From Flavobacterium sp. CECT 9288 (lineage in GTDB: Bacteria; Bacteroidota; Bacteroidia; Flavobacteriales; Flavobacteriaceae): 64,000 nucleotides of DNA. This document shows positions 50,595-58,360 of this stretch, piece by piece. The translations under genes and the position numbers were made by a program. The stretch's first letter is position 1, and the number at the start of each line of letters is the position of its first letter. The stretch is from positions 1,798,001-1,862,000 of the forward strand of contig NZ_OU957226.1 in NCBI RefSeq assembly GCF_918731615.1. Direction: 5' to 3'. Under the pieces are notes generated by a model. The model searched no databases. It saw only the letters and a list, made by a program, of their open reading frames with translations, and was not told the origin of the DNA.

Positions 50595-51494
50595 ATGAAA
50601 AATATGAGTGAAATTAAAAGTTGCTTTGTCATAATGCCTATTAGCGATAATCCTAATTATTCTGAAGGACATTTCAGAAGAGTTTATGAGCATATAATAA
50701 TTCCTGCTTGCGAAATTGCGGGATTTAAAGCAATTCGCGCAGACGATATCATAAATACAAATTTTATTGCAATCGACATAATAAAAAGAATTATTGAATC
50801 AGATATGGCAATTTGTGATTTAAGTTCTCAAAATCCAAATGTATTATATGAATTAGGGATTCGTCAAGCTTTTGACAAACCTGTTACATTAATTAAAGAT
50901 TCAAAAACAAAAAGAATATTTGATATACAAGGATTTAGAGATTTTGAATATGATGAAAATTTAAGAGTAGATAATGTACAATTATCCATAGAGTCACTTG
51001 CAGAAACAATAAAACTAACTTATGAGAGTAATGATAGTGAAATAAATTCTTTAGTTACATTATTAAGTTTAAAACCAGCCGAAATTTCTAAAACTAAAGA
51101 AATTACAATTGATACAGAATTAATTTTAAATACATTATCAAGTTTAGAACGCAAAATAGAAAATATAGAATCTTCAAACAACAACAATAATAGAAGTTCT
51201 TTAAAAACAAGAAGTAATGAAATCTATTATGCAACTAATAAATTTTATGGTGGATTAGTTGATGAAAATATTAAAGAAGGAGTATTTAAAATTGGCGATT
51301 TTTATACTTTGCCAGAATTAAGAAACTTAACTGTAAATGAACAAGTGTTTCACGATAAATTTGGGTTGGGAAAAATAATTTCAATAGATGAAGTTGGGTC
51401 AACAGCAATAAAGGATTTAAAGGGAGAAATACAATTTAATGACGGAGTTAAAAAACTACTTTTACGTTTTGCACGATTAAGAAAAATAATATAA
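50595..51494 (+). CDS. cassette 15: NDT-like N-terminal domain fused to a UvrD/PcrA-tail-like domain
   Basis: 299 residues. The N-terminal 140 residues (CFVIMPI near 10; AICDLSSQNPNVLYELGIRQAF near 75-96) match the nucleoside 2-deoxyribosyltransferase/TIR-like fold seen in bacterial defence effectors. Asp in DLS and Glu in YELG are at catalytic positions. The C-terminal 45 residues (NEQVFHDKFGLGKIISI, then IQFNDGVKKLLLRFARLRKI) look like the Tudor-like tail of UvrD/PcrA helicases, which contacts RNA polymerase. The middle is a linker with a Ser/Asn-rich stretch. Enzyme activity is not proven by sequence alone. Confidence 0.7.
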   Translation: MKNMSEIKSCFVIMPISDNPNYSEGHFRRVYEHIIIPACEIAGFKAIRADDIINTNFIAIDIIKRIIESDMAICDLSSQNPNVLYELGIRQAFDKPVTLIKDSKTKRIFDIQGFRDFEYDENLRVDNVQLSIESLAETIKLTYESNDSEINSLVTLLSLKPAEISKTKEITIDTELILNTLSSLERKIENIESSNNNNNRSSLKTRSNEIYYATNKFYGGLVDENIKEGVFKIGDFYTLPELRNLTVNEQVFHDKFGLGKIISIDEVGSTAIKDLKGEIQFNDGVKKLLLRFARLRKII

Positions 51495-51498
51495 AGTA

Positions 51499-51635
51499 CT
51501 ACTGCTAACAGCCACTACAACGGATTTGGGCATTGGGCTTAATGGAAAGATGGTTTTGTATTTGGGATGATTTGGCAAGTCCGAAGAATAGGCTTAATTC
51601 AGTCCCAAACCCGCTGTAGTGCCAGAACGATGGTG
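51499..51635 (+). repeat. attC15
   Basis: Starts TACTGCTAAC (cassette start GTTAGCAGTA) and ends AACGATGGTGG: GAT replaces the usual GTT. Arms CCACTACAACGGATTTGGG and CCCAAACCCGCTGTAGTG pair. This uninterrupted site shows what the IS110 target sites looked like before insertion. Confidence 0.85.
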
Positions 51636-51688
51636 GCAATATTACCGCAGAAATCGTAAAACAAGAAAATTTAAAATTTACTCACTTT

Positions 51689-52210
51689 ATGGAATTACCG
51701 AAATTCAAATTTAGTCCAAACGCATATGAACTTAATGTTTTTGAAAAAGTTGACGGAATTTGTTCGTGTTGTAACGAAAATAGAAATCTAAAATACACAG
51801 GTTCATTTTACAGTAAAAAAGAACCCGATTATATTTGTCCTTGGTGTATTGAAAACGGAAAAGTTGCAGAAATGTTTGATGGAGTATTTAATGACTACGA
51901 TGGAATTGAAAATTATAAAAATATTGATAATAAAGAACTACTATTAGAAGTAAGTAAACGTACACCAAGTTATATAAGTTGGCAACAAGAAGTTTGGCTA
52001 ACTCACTGTAACGAACCTTGTAAATTAATCAGCTATGCAGACACTAAAACTATTGAACCGTTAATAGATGAATTGATTGATGATATTGAGAATAATGGTT
52101 ATGAAACTGAAATGGTCAAAGAATATTTATCAAAAGATGGAAGTTTAGTTGGCTATTTGTTTCAATGCGTGAATTGTGGACAACATAGATTACACATAGA
52201 TTGTGATTAA
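51689..52210 (+). CDS. cassette 16: CbrC family protein
   Basis: 173 residues. FKFSPNA at the N-terminus, CSCC (about 25-28), CPWC (about 50-53), FDGVFNDYDG-like DG motifs, WQQEVWLTHCNEPC and the closing CVNCGQHRLHIDCD are the cysteine pattern of CbrC (UPF0167), known from E. coli as a colicin E2 tolerance protein. It is probably a zinc-binding protein, possibly with an immunity-like role in this setting. Confidence 0.82.
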   Translation: MELPKFKFSPNAYELNVFEKVDGICSCCNENRNLKYTGSFYSKKEPDYICPWCIENGKVAEMFDGVFNDYDGIENYKNIDNKELLLEVSKRTPSYISWQQEVWLTHCNEPCKLISYADTKTIEPLIDELIDDIENNGYETEMVKEYLSKDGSLVGYLFQCVNCGQHRLHIDCD

Positions 52211-52217
52211 TAAAAAT

Positions 52218-52355
52218 ACTGCCACCATCAGCTACTACAACGGATTTGGGCATTTGGCTTAATGGAAAGATAGTTTTGTATTTGGAATGATTTGGCAAAT
52301 CCGAAAATAGGGCTTAATTTAGTCCCAAACCCGCTGTAGTGCCAGAACGTTATAG
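52218..52355 (+). repeat. attC16
   Basis: Starts ACTGCCACCATC, the complement of the unusual cassette start GATGGTGGCA(A)T at 51629, so the GAT change is matched by ATC. Ends AACGTTATAGG. Arms GCTACTACAACGGATTTGGG and CCCAAACCCGCTGTAGTG. Confidence 0.85.
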
Positions 52356-52895
52356 GGCAGTTGCGAATTTACGCAGACGTTAAGAATTAGAAATAAATTA
52401 ATCTTCCGCTAGAGTTTTTGAAAGTAGAAACTTGAAAGCGAAACTTGAAAAACAGAATCTGAAAAGCAGAATCTGAAAAGCAGAATCTGAAAAGCAGAAT
52501 CTGAAAAGCAGAATCTGAAAAGCAGAATCTGAAAAGCAGAAACTTGAAAGTGGAAACCGAAAAGCGAAACTTGAAAGCAGAAACTTGAAAGTGGAAACCG
52601 AAAAGCGAAACGTGAAAAGCGAAACGTGAAAAGCAGAATCTGAAAAGCAGAATTTGAAAATCAGAAACTTGAAAAGTAGAATCTGAAAAACGAAACTTGA
52701 AAGTGGAAACCGAAAAGCGAAACTTGAAAGGCAAAATCTGAAAAATAGAAACTTTAAAATATTCAACCGCCCTATAACAGCCGTCTCAAGCCATTGCGAA
52801 TTTTCTTCTAAATTGACGCTTTCGTTTCGCAAGTTTATTTATCTTAGCCGAAACTAATCGGTCCCGAAGTTCGCAACGGCATGAGGCGGCGGGAC
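52349..52895 (+). other. cassette 17: non-coding cassette with 14-bp tandem repeats
   Basis: 547 bp without a convincing gene. From about 52440 to 52745 it consists of a minisatellite of the unit GAAAAGCAGAATCT (about seven near-perfect copies at 52446-52538) and relatives such as GAAACTTGAAAGTGGAAACC. The minus-strand frames are repetitive Phe/Ser/Arg translations. It begins GTTATAGGGCAGTTG, close to the start GTTATGGGGCAGTTG of the four other non-coding cassettes, so the two are probably related. Confidence 0.7.
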
Positions 52896-52902
52896 GTTGG
52901 CA
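52769..52902 (+). repeat. attC17
   Basis: Starts GCCCTATAAC (cassette start GTTATAGGGC) and ends GACGTTGGC. Arms CCGTCTCAAGCCATTGCGAA and TTCGCAACGGCATGAGGCGG pair. A variant of the attC12 type. Confidence 0.85.
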
Positions 52903-53015
52903 AACAGTTTAGAAAACCGAAATACCGAAAATATATTATGAGTAAAGAAAAATAACAAAGTAGTAGCAATCAACAAACACCAAAACCTGCTACTACTCAA
53001 AGACCAAATACAACC

Positions 53016-53528
53016 TCAAGGTTGCAAACATTCAGTAAAGAGCAAAAAAGCGGAAATCAAACTAAAAAGAAAGAATGATGAAAAAACTATGTAAATTGAC
53101 TTTTTAAATCTATTTACCATCTTTTCAATAGTTTCTTTATTTTCTATCATCGCATAGTTATAAGATTCTATTTGTGTGGCTAAATATTCTTTATCTAAAT
53201 CTTCCTCTGTAAATGAAGAAAAGTATTCTTGTATCATATTTTCAGGAAGCGCTCCTTTTATACAAATCGTATTTGGAAAAATATTTTTTCTCAAAACAAA
53301 ACATCCTAAAATAGAGCCTAATATCAATATGAAATACAGAAAATTATAATCCTCTATAACTTTAAAAAAAGAATATGATAATACAGAAAAATAAATAGCT
53401 ATTAGAATAAACGATTTATTTGTGTTTTCTGCTATAGAACCTAAAAGCTCTGTGGACATTTTATCCGCTTCATTAAAAATTAATTCTAAAGAATACTTTG
53501 TGTGTTTTTTTGTTTCAATTGCGTTCAT
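53016..53528 (-). CDS. cassette 18: membrane protein on the minus strand
   Basis: 170 residues with a soluble N-terminus, two adjacent membrane segments (about 38-57 and 62-82), a cytoplasmic loop and a third segment near the C-terminus (about 146-165). It is opposite to the direction of the array, so it needs its own promoter; TAACTTTA on the minus strand near 53543-53550 is a weak candidate. No family recognised. The layout is reminiscent of small membrane effectors. Confidence 0.65.
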   Translation of the reverse strand: MNAIETKKHTKYSLELIFNEADKMSTELLGSIAENTNKSFILIAIYFSVLSYSFFKVIEDYNFLYFILILGSILGCFVLRKNIFPNTICIKGALPENMIQEYFSSFTEEDLDKEYLATQIESYNYAMIENKETIEKMVNRFKKSIYIVFSSFFLFSLISAFLLFTECLQP

Positions 53529-53588
53529 AATAATTGTTTTTGTAAAGTTAATTTTTTTCGCTTAATTCGGTGGGAAAAAGAAAACCGA

Positions 53589-53722
53589 TTTGCCAACACA
53601 CGCTACAACGGATTTGGGTATTTGGCTTAATGGAAAGCTGGTCTTGTGTTTGAAACATTTGGCATAACCGAAAGATTACGCATTTTTATTCCCAAACCCG
53701 CTGTAGCGCGGGAACGTTGTAT
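53589..53722 (+). repeat. attC18
   Basis: Starts TTTGCCAAC (cassette start GTTGGCAAA) and ends AACGTTGTATG, the start of cassette 19. Arms CGCTACAACGGATTTGGG and CCCAAACCCGCTGTAGCG. Confidence 0.85.
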
Positions 53723-53745
53723 GCTATGCGGCCAAAAATACTAAA

Positions 53746-54348
53746 ATGAAAAAACTACTTATTCTGACAATATTTTTATCGATTGTTTCTTGTAATGGAC
53801 AAGAAAAAGAAGCCAAAGATTTAGTAAAAAAAGCTAACGATTTATTTATGAAATCTAATCAAGACGAAAATGTAAAAATCGACAGTTGTTTAGTTTTAGT
53901 TGACAAAGCTATCGAAATTGACGGAAGTTATTTTAATGCTTATTATACCAAAAGTAAATTCTTGACTTGGAAAAAAGACATTAAAGAATCGATTAAAAAT
54001 AATGCGAAAATGATTGAACTAAGACCACAACAACCTTTATGGAAAATTCAACGAGGACTTTTTTTTGACATCGATGGAAACAAAACTGAAGCTGAAAAAA
54101 ATTATAAAATTGGTTTAAGTGAATATGAAAACTTATTGAAAACCGAACTGAAAAATGATTTTAACTTCCGAATGGAATATTTATCTGCTTTAGAAACAAA
54201 AGGAGAACTTAAAAAAGCAGAACTTGAACTGAAAAACATAAGTCGAGATTTTCCAGACAACGAAATATTAAAAGTGTATAAAACTGAATACAAATTTAAA
54301 ACTAAAGCCGAATTAATTGCTTTGTGGCATAACGGAACTGATAATTAG
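53746..54348 (+). CDS. cassette 19: TPR-like lipoprotein, duplicate of cassette 1
   Basis: Identical protein to 40006-40608. The 756-bp cassette is the same from the GTT to the GTT, and identity stops at the recombination points on both sides. Two copies 13.7 kb apart, one of them in first position next to the recombinase, suggest recent capture at the head of the array. Confidence 0.8.
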   Translation: MKKLLILTIFLSIVSCNGQEKEAKDLVKKANDLFMKSNQDENVKIDSCLVLVDKAIEIDGSYFNAYYTKSKFLTWKKDIKESIKNNAKMIELRPQQPLWKIQRGLFFDIDGNKTEAEKNYKIGLSEYENLLKTELKNDFNFRMEYLSALETKGELKKAELELKNISRDFPDNEILKVYKTEYKFKTKAELIALWHNGTDN

Positions 54349-54352
54349 CACA

Positions 54353-54478
54353 GCATACAACAGCTGTTTTGATATAGCTGGAATTTAGTGGAATTACCGT
54401 TTCGCATCAAGTTTCCGTTAAGCCGAAAATTGAGCGGTTACGAACTTCCAGCCATCTCAAAGCAGCGGAACGTTAGCA
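54353..54478 (+). repeat. attC19
   Basis: Same sequence as attC1 up to the crossover: starts AGCATACAAC and ends AACGTTAGCACC, the start of cassette 20. Confidence 0.85.
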
Positions 54479-54494
54479 CCAATAATACACCAAA

Positions 54495-54947
54495 ATGGGA
54501 ATATTTGACATTTTTAAAAAGAAACCGAAATTTGTAGACGGCTTATTTGGCGAATTAAATTACACGAAATTTAGTGACACTACGAAAAATTTTTATGACG
54601 GCGATGTGAAATTTGACTCACAAAAAGTTGGAATAAATATTGACGCAGATGAAAATGGACCAACAGAAAGCCAAAAAGAATTCTATACTAAATTGCTGAG
54701 CAATTATGCTTCAATAAAAGTTGACGTAATTATTCCATACTTAAAAAAAGAATTGGAAGATTGGGAAGAAGAAAATCAAATTATTGACTTTGATAAAGAA
54801 TTTACTATTGATGGAATTTCATTATCAAGCATAACAGACAATTCTGTACATTGGTCACTAACGCTATATTCTACTAAAATAAATCACTATGTGACAATTG
54901 AGTTTATAGACCTAGAACCGCAAGAAGGAATTATAGTTGACGGATAA
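54495..54947 (+). CDS. cassette 20: DUF2262/DUF6985-like hypothetical protein
   Basis: 150 residues. DGLFGELNYTKFSDTTKNFY and the following strands resemble small proteins of the DUF2262/DUF6985 kind, often found as immunity-like genes; the match is loose. It begins MGIFDIFKKKPK, nearly the same as the start of the cassette 23 protein. Confidence 0.6.
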   Translation: MGIFDIFKKKPKFVDGLFGELNYTKFSDTTKNFYDGDVKFDSQKVGINIDADENGPTESQKEFYTKLLSNYASIKVDVIIPYLKKELEDWEEENQIIDFDKEFTIDGISLSSITDNSVHWSLTLYSTKINHYVTIEFIDLEPQEGIIVDG

Positions 54948-54949
54948 AT

Positions 54950-55087
54950 TACTGGTGCTAACACACGCTACAAGCAATTTGGGCATTAGGCTTAATTTGA
55001 AATTGGTTTTGTATTTGGAAGATTTGGCAAATCCGAATAATGGGCTTAATTTAGTCCCAAACTGCTTGTAGCGCGAGAACGTTAGCA
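54950..55087 (+). repeat. attC20
   Basis: Starts TACTGGTGCTAAC (cassette start GTTAGCACCAATA, one mismatch) and ends AACGTTAGCAGG. Arms as in attC7. Confidence 0.85.
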
Positions 55088-55096
55088 GGAATACTG

Positions 55097-55570
55097 CTAT
55101 TCGTTTTCAAAACAATCAAGTTCAATCTCAATAGTCCCTTTTATAGCCCAAACTGAACGGTATTTTTTAGCATCTTCAATAGTGTCAAAAAAATCATCTT
55201 CAAATAATTCTTCTCCATCCCATATTTGATGATACTCTGGACTTCCCCAACTTTGATTAAGCCAATCTTTCCAATATTCATCTCCTATTCCAATTTTAGA
55301 AAGTAAATCATATAATTCCTGACCTTCATCAAATGAAAAGAAATCCCAAACCCAACCGCTTCTGATTAAGGTTACTTTTTCTGTGTCATAATCCAATGGT
55401 TCGTACCAAGAAAAATCAACTAACATTTCTATTTTTACAGGAATAGAGTTATTAATGCAGTTTTCAAGTTCACTTTCATCAATATCTATTTCTTCATCAT
55501 CTACAATCTTATAGTTTTGAAAAATAGATGCGTCAATTTTTTTAAGTAATTCTAAATAAGTCGTTTTCAT
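55097..55570 (-). CDS. cassette 21: acidic hypothetical protein on the minus strand
   Basis: 157 residues, very acidic and rich in aromatic residues (WVWDFFSFDEGQELYDLL; YWKDWLNQSWGS). No family recognised; composition is like small immunity proteins. The gene reads against the array and fills the cassette from 9 bases after its border. Its upstream side was interrupted by the IS110-type insertion, which may have removed or changed its promoter. Confidence 0.65.
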   Translation of the reverse strand: MKTTYLELLKKIDASIFQNYKIVDDEEIDIDESELENCINNSIPVKIEMLVDFSWYEPLDYDTEKVTLIRSGWVWDFFSFDEGQELYDLLSKIGIGDEYWKDWLNQSWGSPEYHQIWDGEELFEDDFFDTIEDAKKYRSVWAIKGTIEIELDCFENE

Positions 55571-55829
55571 AAGATATTTTGTTGTTAAAATTCGTACTCC
55601 TGCTAACAGCCACTCCTATGTAAAGCATCATAAAGTTATTCACAACTTTTGAAAGGGTTATATGTTGGTTATTTTTTGAGTATAAAATGCCGTCCCAACG
55701 GCTTGTTGAAAAAGTTGGAAACAACTTTTTGTCTGCCGAAGGCTTAGACTGAAAAAGTTATTCTAACTTTTTCAATAATGCCACGTATTTAGATCTCTTT
55801 TATTTCATTGTCTTTCTTTTTAAATTCTT

Positions 55830-55940
55830 AAAGCTCCCACTCCTATATGTGGTTCTCGTTTTGAGAACGAGACCACCAGCATCGGTTTGATTGTAAGAAT
55901 AAAAATAGCTGCCTACTACAAAATGCGGCTTATTTTAAAG
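55830..55940 (-). ncRNA. predicted bridge RNA region of IS110 copy 1
   Basis: Two stem-loops in the 3' non-coding end. (1) Stem AAAATAGCTGC (55902-55912) with GCGGCTTATTTT (55925-55936); the loop begins CTACTACAA, identical to the attC target arm (AGCTACTACAACGG). (2) Stem CCAC/GTGG (55837-55852) with loop TCCTATAT, close to the element's own left end CTCCTATGT. These would be the target and donor guides. A hairpin GGTTCTCG...CGAGACC (55851-55874) lies between them. Transcription from the minus strand would give guides complementary to the top strand. Prediction only. Confidence 0.5.
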
Positions 55941-56003
55941 AACCGCCCTAGCTGTTTTGCAGTCTATTCTCTGGTATGATTGAGCTTTTTAAGAAGGTTA
56001 TTT

Positions 56004-57074
56004 TTATTTTTCTAATACTAAGTTTCTATTGATTTGATAAGGTGTTTCGGTTTTAATGACCGAGAGTATTCTTCGTGCTAATTTATGAGCTATTTTAATG
56101 ATGACAGTCTTTACATTCTTGCCTTGATGTTTGCGGTAATATTGCTGCATTTCGGCATCTTTTCTAATGGCAATCCAGGCTGCTTCTACTAAATAACTTC
56201 GTAATTGGGAACGACTTCTGGGGGTTATTCCTAAACATTTTTCTGATCCGCCGCTATTATAAATCCCTGGTACTAATCCGATGTAAGAGCTAAATTGTCC
56301 TTCGTTATTGAATCGGCGCAAATCACCACATTCAGCCAAAATTACACTGGACAGATAACCGCCAATTCCTGGAATGCTCCTCAAGAGATTATAATCGTTC
56401 TTACAGGTCTTTCTGCAATGCGCACGCATTTGATTGGCAATTTCCAAATACTCTAACCTGATAAATTGATACATCCGTATTTTGCCCTGAAGAGCCAATT
56501 TTCCACAAGGGGAGCTGAATTCTATATTTTCCAGCCAAACTATGAAATCTTTGTTCCAATTTGAATTATCATATGCTGGAGGTATTTCAATCCCATGAAA
56601 GAGCAACATACTTTTGATTTGCGATTTGCTTTGTCGGAGTTTCTTGGTGATTTGGGTTCTGTGACGAGCCAAAGTGGTAAACTGTTCGTGTGCTTCGGTA
56701 GGAATATAAACGCTCCTGAGCACACCCGCTTTTAATTGATTGGACAGGTTTTTGGAATCTAAAGCGTCAGTTTTTTGATACCGCTCCTTATCTCCAGTCT
56801 TGACATCGGAGGGATTGACCACCAAAACATGCCAACCTAAGTTTAAAAAATAGCGCGCTGCAGAAAATCCGCAACATCCTGCTTCGTAAACTAAAGCTAC
56901 TTCGTGATTTGGAAATGTTCGCTCCACATATTGGTATAAATCCTCGGCAACAGAAGGCATCGAAAACGTTCTGTGAAAAAACAAATCCGTTTGAATGGAA
57001 ACGCTCCAGCTTTTTTTGTGAATGTCTAAACCAATGAATATCTTTGGAATAGTTAAGGCATCTTGTAATTGCAT
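56004..57074 (-). CDS. IS110-family transposase, intact
   Basis: 356 residues. The N-terminal RuvC-like DEDD domain starts IFIGLDIHKKSWSVSI (first Asp), has VALVYEAGCCGF (Glu) and KTDALDSKNLS (Asp pair). The C-terminal Transposase_20 domain has LRSIPGIGGYLSSVILAE and YNSGGSEKCLGITPRSRSQ with candidate catalytic serines. It is full length, unlike the copy at 62067-63005. Confidence 0.92.
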   Translation of the reverse strand: MQLQDALTIPKIFIGLDIHKKSWSVSIQTDLFFHRTFSMPSVAEDLYQYVERTFPNHEVALVYEAGCCGFSAARYFLNLGWHVLVVNPSDVKTGDKERYQKTDALDSKNLSNQLKAGVLRSVYIPTEAHEQFTTLARHRTQITKKLRQSKSQIKSMLLFHGIEIPPAYDNSNWNKDFIVWLENIEFSSPCGKLALQGKIRMYQFIRLEYLEIANQMRAHCRKTCKNDYNLLRSIPGIGGYLSSVILAECGDLRRFNNEGQFSSYIGLVPGIYNSGGSEKCLGITPRSRSQLRSYLVEAAWIAIRKDAEMQQYYRKHQGKNVKTVIIKIAHKLARRILSVIKTETPYQINRNLVLEK

Positions 57075-57286
57075 AATCTTCGTTTTTAGTAACTCTAAGT
57101 TATGCTTTTACATAGATGCTACAACGGATTTGGGCAATAGGCTTAATAGAAAAATGGTCTTGTATTTGGGATGATTTGGCAAATCCGAAAATAGGGCTTA
57201 ATTTAGTCCCAAACCCGCTGTAGTGCCAGAACGTTGTGTGCTATAATTCCGCTGAACGTAAACTACAAGAAAAAAATCAAAATTTA

Positions 57287-57318
57287 TTTGCTAATTGTTA
57301 ACTTTTAAGATAACTTTG
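57287..57318 (+). promoter_or_regulatory. cassette 22 promoter (Bacteroidota type)
   Basis: TTTG (57287-57290), 20 bases, then TAACTTTG (57311-57318), only four bases before the toxin ATG. The cassette thus has its own promoter, and the mRNA would have a very short leader or none. Own promoters are usual for toxin-antitoxin cassettes in integrons. Confidence 0.6.
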
Positions 57319-57322
57319 TCAA

Positions 57323-57661
57323 ATGAGCAGAGAAATTATATTTTACGAAAATCATTTTATTGAGTTTTACCAAAGTCAAGATGAAAAGGTAAAAGAAAAA
57401 ATGAAATACGTTCTTGAATTAATAAAACAAGTTGAGAAAGTTCCGGAAAAATTTTTAAAACATTTGACAGGAACAACCGGACTTTATGAAATAAGAATTG
57501 AATATCAGTCAAATATTTATAGAATATTTTGTTGCTTTGATAAAGGGAAATTAGTTGTGCTTTTTAATGGTTTTAAGAAAAAATCACAAAAGACACCAAA
57601 AAATGAATTGGAAAAAGCATTGAATTTAATGAACGAGTATTTTCAACAAAAAAACATTTAA
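57323..57661 (+). CDS. cassette 22: RelE/HigB-like toxin (Gp49-type)
   Basis: 112 residues. LYEIRIEYQSNIYRIFCCFDKGKLVVLFNGFKKKSQKTP (about residues 57-95, quoted here in parts: EIRIEYQSNIYRIF and VLFNGFKKKSQKTP) is the pattern of the phage Gp49-like/HigB family of ribosome-dependent mRNA interferases. It is followed by its antitoxin gene after one base, in toxin-first order as in higBA. Confidence 0.87.
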   Translation: MSREIIFYENHFIEFYQSQDEKVKEKMKYVLELIKQVEKVPEKFLKHLTGTTGLYEIRIEYQSNIYRIFCCFDKGKLVVLFNGFKKKSQKTPKNELEKALNLMNEYFQQKNI

Positions 57662-57662
57662 A

Positions 57663-57962
57663 ATGAAAGATTATAAAAACATAAAAAATTTCGATCAACT
57701 TATTGAAGTTGAACACGGAAAAATCGGAACAGAAAGTAGAAATAGCTACGAAGAAAAATCACAGATGTTCATCATAAGTGAAATGCTTAAAGACGCTCGA
57801 AAAGAAGCTAAAATAACTCAAGAGCAATTGGCTGAAAGAACTGGAACAAAAAAAAGCTACATTTCGAGAATTGAAAACGGAAGAGGAAATATTCAACTTT
57901 CAACATTAATAAGAATCTTTGAAATAGGATTAAATAAAAGAATTGGGTTAACCTTTTTGTAA
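57663..57962 (+). CDS. cassette 22: XRE-family antitoxin
   Basis: 99 residues with a helix-turn-helix (ARKEAKITQEQLAERTGTKK, then SYISRIENGRGN) in the C-terminal two thirds. It should bind and neutralise the toxin and repress the shared promoter at 57287-57318. Toxin-antitoxin cassettes are thought to stabilise long integron arrays. Confidence 0.88.
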   Translation: MKDYKNIKNFDQLIEVEHGKIGTESRNSYEEKSQMFIISEMLKDARKEAKITQEQLAERTGTKKSYISRIENGRGNIQLSTLIRIFEIGLNKRIGLTFL

Positions 57963-58309
57963 GTAAATATTATTACAGCACACAACAGGCGTAGCTGTTG
58001 CGCAACTCTCTAAAAAAAGTAAAATTTCAAAATAAGCATAAAAAACAACCTCGTTTAAGGATATTTAAGCGAGGTTTATTTTTGGTTTTAGGTTGTAGTT
58101 TGTAAAAATAAAATGCCTTAAAAAGTCGGTTTTCAAGTCTATGAAAGCTGTTTTTAAAGAAGTTGATACTTTTGCTTGTATTTCACTTACAACTCCGGAC
58201 TTTATTTTTGTTTTTTTGGTGATAAACTTCAAGTATTTCTTAAGATTATAGGTTAAAGCTGCCATCAAAACGTGTTTGTTGGCTTGCTTGATTCCTCGTG
58301 TGTTTACGC

Positions 58310-58360
58310 GATTACTCACAAGTTTTTATTGATTTTAAATGGTGTTCGTGAATGCTTCGC
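58310..58360 (-). repeat. ~50-bp insert A in the IS1182 transposase
   Basis: Lies between VNFTNMK and RVNTRGIKQAN of the transposase. Read on the top strand it runs from ATTACTCACAAG to GTGAATGCTTCG. It is similar along its length to insert B at 58875-58927 (shared ATTA, CTCA, T-rich centre, GGT.TTCG.TGAAT, CTTCG). Confidence 0.55.

Larger units (their letters stand above)
55615..57120 (-). mobile_element. IS110-family element (IS1111-like), copy 1
   Basis: 1506 bp. Subterminal inverted repeats CTATGTAAAGCAT (left) and CTATGTAAAAGCAT (right, minus strand). A CT dinucleotide flanks both ends (55613-55614 and 57119-57120), as expected for the core of IS110 recombination, and no longer target duplication is present. 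The transposase reads leftwards with 46 bases before it and 389 non-coding bases after it, the layout of IS1111-group elements, whose guide RNA comes from the 3' end. The IS1111-attC group is known to insert into integron attC sites. Confidence 0.85.
55595..57239 (+). repeat. attC21, interrupted by an IS110-family element
   Basis: Left part 55595-55614 (CTCCTGCTAAC..., complement of the cassette start GTTAGCAGGA) and right part from 57119 to AACGTTGTGTG (57239). Rejoined across one CT, the arm reads CCACTACAACGG as in attC15. The insertion splits the left arm and should prevent normal folding of the site. Confidence 0.8.

Noticed and set aside
52387..52832. Repetitive frames (FRFSDSAFQ-type) on the minus strand in cassette 17
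   Set aside because: They are direct translations of the 14-bp minisatellite; two frames are open at once, which is a property of the repeat and not of a gene.
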